From Rhizaria sp. SCN 62-66 (Eukaryota > Rhizaria, unplaced), in assembly GCA_001724265.1 (NCBI GenBank), contig MEDY01000267.1:1-42369 (forward strand): 42,369 nt of DNA, written 5' to 3'. Below, one piece after another: positions 1 to 9,803 of this stretch. Numbering within the stretch: the stretch's first letter is position 1; every line of letters begins with the position of its first letter. Both the position numbers and the translations under genes were made by a program. Below the pieces are notes generated by a model that worked only from the letters and a program-made list of their open reading frames with translations, did no database searches and was not told where the DNA came from.

Positions 1-1
1 G

Positions 2-334
2 GTCGACCGCTCTGCTGCTTACGCTGCCCGCTGGGTCGCTAAGTCCCTCGTCGCTGCCAAGCTCTGCCGCCGCGTCCTCGTCCAGCTCTCGTACGCCATC
101 GGTGTCGCCGAGCCCATCTCCGTCCACGTCGACACCTACGGCTCCGTCGTTAAGGGCAAGACCGATGCCGACCTCCTCGCCATCGTCAACAAGAACTTCA
201 ACCTCCGCCCCGGCCGCATCATCAAGGACCTCCAGCTCCTCCGCCCCATCTACTCCAAGACTGCGTGCTACTCCCACTTCGGCCGCGCTGATGCCGACTT
301 CACCTGGGAGACTCCCAAGACCCTCGAGCTCTAA
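2..334 (+). CDS. MAT: S-adenosylmethionine synthetase, C-terminal part (5' truncated by window edge)
   Basis: This enzyme makes S-adenosylmethionine from ATP and methionine. Only the last 110 codons are present, read in frame from position 2 to TAA at 332-334. The translation begins [19 protein letters not shown], the conserved C-terminal-domain segment of MAT proteins. It continues with the typical block [10 protein letters not shown] and then the region around [11 protein letters not shown] and [12 protein letters not shown], and ends WETPKTLEL. No intron is seen in this part. Codon use is strongly GC3-biased, as expected for a highly expressed housekeeping gene. The family is recognised from these conserved blocks. 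The N-terminal ATP-binding part lies outside the window, so completeness cannot be judged. Confidence 0.95.
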   Translation, partial: VDRSAAYAARWVAKSLVAAKLCRRVLVQLSYAIGVAEPISVHVDTYGSVVKGKTDADLLAIVNKNFNLRPGRIIKDLQLLRPIYSKTACYSHFGRADADFTWETPKTLEL

Positions 335-1327
335 GTGCTATGCAGCAGTTGTCCACGCTGTGAATACACAGCAACAGCAGCCGCAGTGCATGAGTGCGTG
401 AGCGAGCAAATGTGCGAGTTAACTCTGATTGAATGAGTTGCTTACTCGTCTTGCTTGCATGCCTGTGAGAGTGAAAGTAAATTGTCTGGAGGTGATTTTA
501 TGACTCGACTCTTTGTGGCTTCGACTCTTTTCACAAAGGGAAAGTTATGGTAGAATTAGTGTTAACGGAGAATGCTTCGCGATCCTTTATTATAATATCT
601 CGTGCTTGTTTTCTTGCTATTAAGTTAAGTTGAGCTTATTTAAGGACTGATGTCTTCTCTGTTGGATTTTTATAATGTTATACACATGGTATGTTGACGA
701 ATCGAACAATGTCGCAATCCGTGTTAATACGACATGAATGTGTATGACTGTATGTGTAGTTCGTATTCTTTATTTTCTTGCTTCGTGATCTTGCTCTCGG
801 TGGCAAATGCACTCCACTCGTGTCTCAGTTGGTTGGATGGTTCCTGTCCACAGATGTGAAATAGATGTCATTGTCGGTGCATGGTGCGTTTATCAATAGA
901 ATCATGTTGTTACCATTGTTGTGAGACTCGTTGTTTAAGTGTTTTATTCTGACGGAGGATGAAAATATCCGCAAGCGACCGTGAGCACCGCATGCAAAAA
1001 TCTTCAAGTCGTCAAGCAGGAGTGAAGGAAACTGTTTTCGGAGATCTCATCTTGAATATCACAAGACATACAAGATATTATTTAACAAATGAAATTGATA
1101 TGTCCTTATTGAGTTTTACGTTTATTTTCATTGTGATACAACGGACTTAATTGTGTGTACAACCGGAGATTGTTCATCGCACACGCTTCCACTTGTACAA
1201 ACCTCGTTGCTCTGCCTCCCTCTTCAGCGCTGTATCATCGTCGCTCTGGCTCTAGCACTTCACGATTATCCTGCATCAACTTTGCGTGTCTCGTTTTCTG
1301 CATGAAGTGTGTCAAGACGGGCTCGTA
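335..1327. other. Spacer between SAM synthetase and the zinc-finger gene
   Basis: This AT-richer non-coding stretch has no ORF resembling a gene. It must hold the 3' UTR of the SAM synthetase gene and the promoter and leader of the next. An inverted repeat CTTTGTG/CACAAAG (511-517 and 532-538) with a 14-nt loop lies about 180 nt after the stop. In the frame of the downstream gene there is a TAA at 1148-1150, a TAG at 1253-1255, and no ATG before 1328. Confidence 0.7.
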
Positions 1328-4300
1328 ATGCGCTCTCGTGCCGTCGCCAAACCCGCCGCGGCGCCGCCTCCGCCGCCGCAGCACGGAAGAAACATATCTG
1401 CGGCGCCGTTCTCTGCTAGTGATGCTGCAGCGGAGTCTGCCACAACTGCTAGCGGTGCCTTGCTAAGCCGCGGCTCTGCATTTCGCCGCAGCTTGCGACT
1501 TGCATCAGTCGCTGCTGCCTCTGGCTCAGATGTCGCCGATCCGACCGATGCGATGAGTGTCGGTGAGACTTGCTATGTTGAGCCCGCCGCTGCTCGCGAT
1601 GCACCTGACGTTCTTGAAGATAAATCTGTCTTTGCTAGCACGCACACATTGTCTACCGCTGTCACCGCTGCATCAAGCGCAGGCGGAGCAAGTGGCGCTG
1701 CGTTATCCCCGTCCGAGTCCACGAAGATCTCGGTCCATCGCAATATCGACAACAACAACAGCGAGAACACCTCGAGCACGGGTGTTCATAGCGCAAACGC
1801 AGCTGCTACTGAAGGCAACAGCAGTGACAACATTGATGCTGACTCGTGCGTGGGGACGAACTCCAGCTCAGCCGAACAGCCGCAACAGCAGCAGCAGCAG
1901 CAGCAGCGGCCGTTGAGGCTGCAGCAGCATCTCAAACTACAACAGCAAGGTGAAATCGCTACTGACACCGCTACCGCTAGTTTTAGCTGCGAGAGCAAGA
2001 CACGCAGCGACCACGAGATGCGGTTGAGTGAGTTGCGCCAACAACGCGTTAACCATGGTGCTGCTGCGGAATTGCTTGTTCCTGTCACAGCCACAATCAC
2101 TGCGGTAAACGCTGTCGATTCAACTCTAAACAACACGGCTGGTAGTCATTCAGTTGGCGTTGATAACACAGGCGACGACGATTTCAATGACGGAGACTGT
2201 GAAGACAATGACGGCAACGACACAGGCAACGTCTATAGCGATGATGATGACTATGACTTTAGCAGCGTGTACGTGCCCGTGATTGCGCCAAATCAGCTGC
2301 CCATGGCGACACATGCGGAGCTTGTAAACCAAACACGTACACTCAGTGGCAGCGCGTCATCAGTTAGCAACATCAAGAATCGCAATGTTAGCGGCGAAGT
2401 CATTGTGTCGAAGAACACTGACAATAACCGTAGCCGCACAGCCGTAAGCACAACGCCCTAGTGCAAAGCGCACGCTGATGTCACGGTAACTCCACAGCAA
2501 CATGCGACTGTAAGCACAACTCCCAAAGAGACGACTATAAGTGTGACGCCACAGCGCGTCCGTGCAAGCCATCAACAGCAGCTGCAGCAGCACCAGCAGC
2601 CGGAGCACGCCGTGGTGAGCACAGTCACAGTGCGCACCCCGCCGCGCATGGGCATTGAAGCGTCTCCCAGGCCAGGCCATTCGCTGTGTCTGCGTTTCAC
2701 CGCTGCAGGACACTGCGTGTCGTCATCAACCTACACTATTCCTGCCGCTGCTGTGGGGCCGAGCGCAACCGTTGCAACAGCACCTGGATCTTCACAGGCG
2801 GCACCACCAGCGGCAGTCCCAACAAGTGCAGTCGCGCCAGCAGTGGACACCGCGTCTCGGCGCGCAACTGCCGGGTGCGTGCCCAGCTACACTAGCCGCG
2901 CCCCTTGTCCTGTTCCTGCACTTAGTCCAGTTGCTACCGCGAGAGCTGGGTTTAGTTTACATTCGCACGTGCGCAGTCACTTGACAACTGTCTCGGAGTC
3001 GGAGGTTCCATATGGCAGAGCAGATAACGTTAATGTTACAAGCACGGCCGTTGGGTTTAAGACCGGCACCGTTGCTACAAACGCTGTGCTGGCGTCAGGC
3101 GCGGTGAATAATGTAGCCGCATTAACAGCACCGCCAACGGCAGCAATGACAGCGACTAATGCGCATGTGTCTGTGCACGAAGCCGCGGCAACTACCATGA
3201 TCAAGTTGCCAACCGGTGTCGGTGGAAACATATTGCGCCAACCCCCGCAGCAGCAACAACAGCAACGCGAACAGTTTGTGTTGCTACGACAGCAGCATCG
3301 CCAACGGCAATGGCAACGGCTACAATAGCAGCAGCTGCTGCAGGAGGAGCAGCAACGACAGGAATGGTTGCTGGCTCAACAGCAGAGTTCGCACTCTCAG
3401 AGCGTTATGCGAGATTGCTCTTGTCAGGACAGATGTAACTGCGATGCTCCAGTCCAAACCAGTGATGCTCGCAACGCAAGTCAACCTGTGCGTGTCACTG
3501 ACTTTACTGAAGCGCACGAGCGCAAGGCTAGTGATGTAATTGCAATGAGCGATTTGTGCGATGATGGTCGAAATGGCACGACGTTGCGCTTGCATCTTGA
3601 TTGCGCTTATAAGGGCGCGCATATGCGTCTTCGTGCAAACAGCCGCGCTGGCTATGACGACCGCATGGATTATAGAGCTGCAAACGACAGTGAGTGGGTG
3701 GGGACCGATCATTGGGGGTTTCGACCCTTACCATCGTTGCTGCCTGTGCCGCCGGAGGTACCTGCAGTGACTTACGCACGCGCTTCCGATTTATCACGGC
3801 AAGACGCTGTTGTTGCAACGCTGCGCGCAAACGTAGATCACGACCATGCCGACGAGACGAAACGGTCTGGCAGCTCTGGCTATGACCGCAGTAACAACAG
3901 TCATACCATTGCGGAGTTTGCTCGTGAGTATGCTCGAGTTGTGACTGCAACACCAAATAACACACCGGCTGTGACTGTGCGCGGACTGTTGCTTTCTGGT
4001 TCTCACAACACTGAGACAACGCTGCAAAGTTGTGATGCACATGTTCTTCCTTCAAGCAACGCAAACACTCTGGAGGCTGCAACTGCAAAGTCGTGGAACA
4101 ACGCTGTAGGGCAGCGTGGGTAGCACTCTGAGCAGCAACCGTTGCGAGATTCCAAGCGTGAGCGAGAGCAAAATGAGTGGCTTGATCGCAGGCAGCGCCG
4201 CTGGTCGCAGCTTGTACACACTCAAGCAAGGATGCAGACTCATTCGCGGCCACAAGAACAAGTAAATTGCAATAGCGACAGTTTTGGCGTCGGTCAACGT

Positions 4301-6763
4301 CAAGACAGCTTAGAACGCAAACAATGTGACGCAGAAATCGTTCACACAACTCTTAGTAGCAGTCGAAACATTACTGACACAGAGCTGGCGCCAGCAACTA
4401 ATCAGCGTCAATCGCGTTATCAGGCGCAATCACAGCTAACAGCTGCGCTTCGTGCTGTCTCGCTCACTCCAACTCTTGCGCAACAGTCAATTTCGCCTAA
4501 CAATCGACGTGTTTTGCTGGCTGCAGCAAGCGCCCGTGGCCGCAGTGCAAGTACGCAACCCGCGCACGTAAACGCAGACTTTGTCACAAACATCTCACGT
4601 ATGCATCAACAGCAACGGCGGCAGCAGCAGCGACAATCACACGTACAATCATAGCCTCTTAAACAGACACGAGCTCAGGCACAAGCGCAGTTGCAGTCAC
4701 AACCTCGAGGGCGAGAACAGCGTCAGTCAGGACATCAACGCTTGTCTCAACTGCAACAGCTACAGCAACAACGGTTTGCGCCATTCGAGCTAGCGCCAAC
4801 CCCTGGTCTTTTGGCTTATCTCAACACACCAAGTAGCCGCGTGCCTTACATTGGGTCTCTGTTGACTGGCACGCGTAGCATTGCAGACAATAACCCCGGC
4901 GTTATGTTCACGCCGACTTTGACCGTACAGCCACAGTCATCGGCTCTTGCAACAGCTGCGGAGACGCCCACGGTCGCGAGTGCGCTTGGCTCACCAAGAG
5001 CGGAGTTTCGCACTCAGCAAAGTCCGTATTTGGGAGCTCAGTCGCAACCTCGTGTTCAAGCCTCTTTGCTCGCATCGCTCCCGTCCCCATCTCCTCCCCC
5101 CGCACTTGACCCGCAGCACCCTTCAGTGTCGCGCTCATTTGGCGCCACGCTTGCGGCCGGCCCCGCGCTTTGCGGCCGGCTGCATCTGCTGCCGGCACCG
5201 CCGCCAGGCATGCCCCCCGCGCGGGCACTGACACCGGCACCGCAAACTGGGTCTGTTGTTGCATTGATGCATTCACTGGCTCAGGCGCGCGCGCAGGCAA
5301 TGGCGCAGAGTTACACGGATGTCGCGCTGTGTGATATAGATGATGACGACGGGAATGATATATATGATGACCATTGCTATGAGCAAAGTCTTCATTCACA
5401 TAACAACTATGGCTGTGACAGCAATGAAAACAATGGTGATAACGAGTACGACGATGATGACAACACTCCTTCGACCGACAACAATGATTGTGAGTTCGCC
5501 ACCCAGAGCCACAGCGAAAGCGGTGATACCAACGCCTGCTATCAACATCAACCTGAGCAGCAGTACCGCAGAAGTCGTAGAGTTCAGTCACACGCATATT
5601 TGCAGTCGCAGTTGCAGGTACAGCAACCGCACTCACAGCGAAACTCTAATGCGAGCACAAACCCGTTTTCTTTTGCCTTTACGTCAAGTCATAGCGTCAG
5701 CAATAGCGTGCATGTAAGCAACAGCGAACAGACTGGCTATATTGGGGTAAACTACAGTCGTTACAGCTCCGTGCGTGATCGTGGCGACCGGGACCGTGGA
5801 CACCGTCTCTTCAGCACAAACCGCGAACAGAGCATTGTGCCTGCAACTGACCGCGAGCTCGGTGTACGTGAACGTGTCAGCAACTATGCGAGCGAGCGAT
5901 CTCAAAATGAGCGCGTTGCGGCTGACCGCGACCGATCATTTGCGTGCTCATGGCCAGGTTGTGACAAGCGCTTCAGTGAGCGCGCTAATCTAAAGCGCCA
6001 TTTGAAACAAATCCATCTTGGTGTTCGTGAGTTCTTGTGTCCTGTCAACGACTGTGGGCAGCGGTTCGGTCGCAAGTCGCACTTAGTGCATCACTTGTCC
6101 GGCAGCAGGCACGCGGCTGTGGTAGATATAGCCACGATCGTTGGTGAGCGCATGTGGAAAGCTGTGATCGAGCACTCGCGGCGGCGCGGGATGCGCGCGA
6201 ATAAACGCACAAACGCGAGCAGCAGTAGTGCCAGCGGTGTCGCGAGCGGCGGAGCAGGTGTGGGTGCAGTGAAACGCGGCCGTGGTCGCAGGACTGCAGG
6301 TGCTGTTGCTGGAGTTGCAGTGAACTCAACTGGCTCAAGTTCGTATAATAGTTTAAGTGCGAGCGCAAGTGTGGGTGTTGGCGTTGCGCAGCGGCAGGAG
6401 CAAGGCCAGCTGCTTGACTCAGAGTTTGAGTGTGAACAAGAGAACGACGACGCGGATACGAGTGACAACGACAGCGACTCTGGCAGCGACGGTGATGACG
6501 GCAACGCAAACGCGACACACAACGACGACGACGATTATGATGACGGCAATAGCGGCAGCGGCAGTGATGGTGATGGTGATGAGTCGCCGCTGCAACGGCG
6601 ACAGCGTCTGCAAGATCAGGATGAAGAGGAAGAAGAAGATGAGGAGGAAGAAGACGGTCGCAGCAGCGCCGCTGTGCCTACGTCTCGACAGCGGGTGATG
6701 GAGGCAAAAAGAAGCGTGGGCAGTAGGCCTAACAGAAGCAACAACAAGTGGATGCGTAAGTGA
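1328..6763 (+). CDS. Large Gln-rich C2H2 zinc-finger protein; frame contains four TAG codons read as sense
   Basis: One frame runs from ATG 1328 to TGA 6761-6763, 1,811 residues if TAG is sense. It has TAG at codons 378, 667, 932 and 1109 and no TAA or TGA. Sequence on both sides of each TAG has the same Gln/Ser/Ala/Thr-rich style; for example VSTTP occurs just before the first TAG and again shortly after it. Two adjacent C2H2 fingers lie near residues 1540-1594: C-x4-C-x12-H-x4-H, then C-x4-C-x12-H-x5-H, of the TFIIIA/GLI general type. The rest is low complexity: polyQ, Asp-rich clusters and an acidic Glu/Asp run near the C terminus. A nuclear DNA-binding regulator is inferred from the fingers. 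No intron is evident, and codon use is much less GC3-biased than in the neighbours. Upstream in frame there is no ATG back to TAA at 1148. A decayed pseudogene is unlikely because only TAG interrupts it. Confidence 0.85.
2459..2461 (+). other. In-frame TAG codon 1 of the zinc-finger gene
   Basis: The codons read ACG CCC TAG TGC AAA. The frame stays open afterwards, and the VSTTP motif found just upstream recurs about 20 codons downstream. Confidence 0.85.
3326..3328 (+). other. In-frame TAG codon 2, inside a polyglutamine run
   Basis: The codons read CTA CAA TAG CAG CAG CTG. The TAG sits directly between glutamine codons, the clearest hint that it is read as Gln. Confidence 0.9.
4121..4123 (+). 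other. In-frame TAG codon 3 of the zinc-finger gene
   Basis: The codons read CGT GGG TAG CAC TCT GAG CAG CAA. The frame remains open for a further 176 codons to the next TAG. Confidence 0.85.
4652..4654 (+). other. In-frame TAG codon 4 of the zinc-finger gene
   Basis: The codons read CAA TCA TAG CCT CTT AAA CAG. The frame after it, rich in Gln and Arg, runs on for about 700 codons and encodes the zinc fingers, so termination here would remove the only recognisable domain. Confidence 0.88.
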
Positions 6764-7166
6764 TGTAGTTTAGATCACAGCAATGTTGTGATTTTGTGTT
6801 TTCCTGGCAGCTTTAAGACTTTTATGCACTTGAAATCCTATGAATTGCGTTACTGTAGATTACTTTAATCATATAGGAACCAGTACTACCACAAATAAAG
6901 ACTAATATTGACTTATGAATACGGAATAACCTTAATCGACTTAGAAACACCTTCACAACGCATAGCCAAGGTGTAAGATGTACAATTGCAGTGTATTTAT
7001 TCTGTGAATCATGAGCAAATTAAAAGTACACGGCATGTTCACGCGTCTGTATACGTGCAACAAGCATGAATATGTGCACTGAAATGAAGTTTGGCCATAT
7101 CATAAGCTTTTATGCCACCCTTTTTCCCACTCGCATTCCTGGCGACAACAGCAACAGCAATAGCAC
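6764..7166. other. Convergent 3' spacer
   Basis: This AT-rich stretch lies between the 3' ends of the zinc-finger gene (+) and the KDEL-protein gene (-). No coding signal was seen. It presumably holds both 3' UTRs. Confidence 0.6.
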
Positions 7167-8679
7167 TCAGAGCTCATCCTTGTACTTGGGCGCAGCGGCC
7201 GCGGCGTCAACACGGGTCTTGAGCGCCGCGTCCTCGCCGGCCAGCGCGGTGCGCTCCTCGAGCATCTCCGCCATCGCGGCGGCCTGTAGAGAATTGATTG
7301 AATACGTTTGCAATGAGTGAAAGGTATCGTTGAATAGATAGATGAGAGATTGCTTCGTATGAGCAATGCAGACATCAACCGGTACACAGGTCATGTTATA
7401 CAAGCTATGATTGAAGGTAGAGTGAAGTATATAGAGATAAAGATGCGATTTAGAGATTGACGCACCTGGAACATGTCGAGACTGGCCTGCTCCTGCTCGG
7501 GGTTGAGTCCGCTAACAACGGTGCCGGCGCCCGCGGCAGTGCCCTCAGTCTGGTCCTCAACCGTAGTGAGGTACGTCACCAGGTACGCGCGGAGGTCGGT
7601 CCACACGCCCGCAGTGTCCTGCAGCAAGCGAGGCAAGGCAACAGCAAAAGATATTGTAAAACAAAGGGTTGATAAGTGAAGATGATCATAGCATATCATG
7701 ACGTCGGATGATCAACGAAAGACAACAAATATAAAGTATAACTGTGAGGGGTCTACATGAAAATTCGCTTAAACCAGAAACTATTGAGGTATTGATCGCT
7801 TGACGGATGACCGCTTGACGTACGATAGCGGTGGCGGTGCCAACTTCCTCAAGGCCGTCGACATAGCGCGAGAGAGCGTGGTCAGTCTTGTGAACAAACT
7901 CAAGCAAGGGAATGTGACTATATACAGCACGTGGATACAAAACAATCCGCAATATCAACAAAAATGTTTGTGCGCGGCCGTGTAAAACCAAGAATGTGAG
8001 TCAACGATTCAAGTTGAGATAGTACATTAAACCTCCAAAATCACAAAAACAATAAAATGACAAAAATGCATATTGATATATCTATATCGACGCAGATGCT
8101 TCACGTAGATGCAATATATGCCGTCATATCTTCGGAAACGTACGGGCGGCACGAGTACTCGTTAAGAGCGTGCGAAACGGAGTAACCAAGCAGCTGCGCA
8201 CCCTTGACAAGGGTCTCATCCTTGTCCACAACAAGCGCGCGGAACGGCAGCGCGTCAATCATCTGGCCCATAACCTTGACCAGCCCAGGGCACGCTTCGG
8301 ACGCACGCAGCTTGCCGCTCGCGGCGTTATCGCTCGCGCTGGCGTCGAACTCCTCGTCGTGCTCGACGAGCCCCAGCAGCGAGGAGACCTCCTCCGCAGC
8401 CGCGTAGAGCTTCTCGCCCAGCGCGCGCGTCTTGGCTGCGGCCTCCTCGGCCAGAGTAGCTGGGTACGGGGCCGCGGCGCGCGCGGCAGCGGGGAGCGCC
8501 TCGTATTGCACAAGCAGCTTAGTCAGCTCGTTCTTGGCGCGAGGAATGCTCTTGCTGGACGCCTTAGCCAGGGCTTGCAGCTTCGTGTCAAAGGCGGGGT
8601 TGGCAGCAGACGCAGCGGACACAAACGCCGCAGCAAAAACAGCGGCGATCAGAAGCAGGAACGCGGGAGCGAAACGCAT
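7167..8679 (-). CDS. Uncharacterised ER-lumenal protein with signal peptide and C-terminal KDEL (4 exons)
   Basis: Exons are 8679-8144, 7917-7824, 7618-7466 and 7283-7167; introns begin GTACGT, GTACGT and GTGCGT, and all phases agree (2, 0, 0). The product is 299 residues. The first 25 residues form a classic signal peptide (MRFAP, then a hydrophobic core ending SAASA), and the protein ends KYKDEL before TGA. It is therefore predicted to be translocated into the ER and retrieved there by the KDEL receptor. The mature part is mostly helical, Ala/Leu/Glu-rich, with an acidic patch around VEHDEEFD. Only two or three cysteines and no thioredoxin-type CxxC were seen. I do not recognise the family; it does not look like PDI, BiP, calreticulin or a cyclophilin. 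The intron chain is inferred from frame, splice motifs and the KDEL end. Confidence 0.8.
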
Positions 8680-9803
8680 CGTGAACGAGGGAAATGCTGC
8701 TTTTAGACAGTGAGTCGTGGTCAAGGACAGGAGCAAAATATGGACGTTAGCGGTGATTTTCGCCACTAATAAAAGATAAGCTTGTAGACACTCACTCGTG
8801 ACAGTAAATTTTAGCAAAATATCCTGGATTAGCGTTAGAAATGTCATTAAAATCTAGTTGCAAGAAAGGCGTCAGCAATCGGGGCGAGCTCACCACAAAA
8901 CCGGCCGACTGGCGAATCTTGCCGTTCGCAAAAAGTCGTAACTCGTGTGTGATTTTCTGTCCGCCGAGCGACCCCAAGATGACCCCCGCAGACTTTGATG
9001 GCATTTGCCAAGATAGAGCTGGCAGTCAACACTCCGATACGCATCATATAATTTCCACATGCAATAGATATGTGTCCAATTTGTCGCCTTGAGAGAGTTC
9101 GCACGATGTGTCACTCACGTGGCCTCAGTCCGAATGGGACCAACGAGTCCCTGTCTTTGCACAATCCGAGTCATGTTGTCAGTGTTGACGAGTTAGTCTC
9201 GTAATATCAAAACAATACGACAACTTCAAAACAATTCGCTCACTTTTGCGTCGCCGATCATGAAGCTTGCGAAGGCGCTTAAGTACGACTCGCGTAAGCG
9301 GCGCGCTGTTAACTGATGATGCGTTGCAATTGTGGCAATGTTTCTATGACGGAGTTCTAAAGCTTAGTTCAATAAGGCGGCAATGAGCTCATGTTGCGGT
9401 AAGTACTGTACTACAGACGGTGACGTTTGATGTGCATCACCTAAGTTATTTCTCATGCACATCATTCCACGAGGCATACGTATTAAGTCACGATGAACGA
9501 AAGTAAACAACTTGAAAGAATTGAGATGTCTTGGTGTATGCGCAACAAAGAAAGTCGGGCCACTTGACCCGCTGTGTCATTTCAATCTTGTGTTTGAATC
9601 AATCACTCAATACACAATGGTTGTACAGGCACAACAAAAGACAAAAACATCACCAAAATAAAAAACAAAGCTAGTATAGCAAACTGGTCCATTCTAAAAT
9701 AGTTATGGCCCGACCTCGGCCCGATATTACACCACAACCACGGACGTACGTACGTCTAACTGAGTCATGTCGTGTTGCGGCATGTTTTTCTGTGTCGGTG
9801 TGT
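8680..9803. other. Spacer between KDEL-protein gene and CFAP53
   Basis: About 1.1 kb. It holds the upstream region of the KDEL gene and the 3' region of CFAP53. The part 8860-9330 is somewhat GC-richer and has short open stretches on the minus strand, but their possible splice sites (GTGAGC, GTGAGT) do not match the GTNCGT rule of this genome and no family is recognised. No gene is called. Confidence 0.5.

Noticed and set aside
1253-1255. A fifth in-frame TAG upstream of the zinc-finger start
   Set aside because: No ATG occurs in frame between TAA at 1148 and ATG at 1328, so this TAG is most likely in the 5' leader and is not counted as evidence.
2444-2497. Possible 54-nt intron (GTAAGC...CACAG) that would remove the first in-frame TAG
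   Set aside because: All reconstructed introns are 145-416 nt with GTNCGT-type donors. This one would be far shorter with a non-matching donor, and the removed sequence is in the same coding style. It cannot explain the other TAGs.
1328-6763. Reading the region as several separate genes or as a pseudogene
   Set aside because: All five open stretches are in the same frame, the only interruptions are TAG, there is no frameshift, and the stretches between each TAG and the next start codon are also open and similar in composition.
8860-9330. Minus-strand chain of short possible exons upstream of the KDEL gene
   Set aside because: Donor candidates are GTGAGC/GTGAGT rather than GTNCGT, no continuous frame with a recognisable family could be built, and base composition is intermediate.
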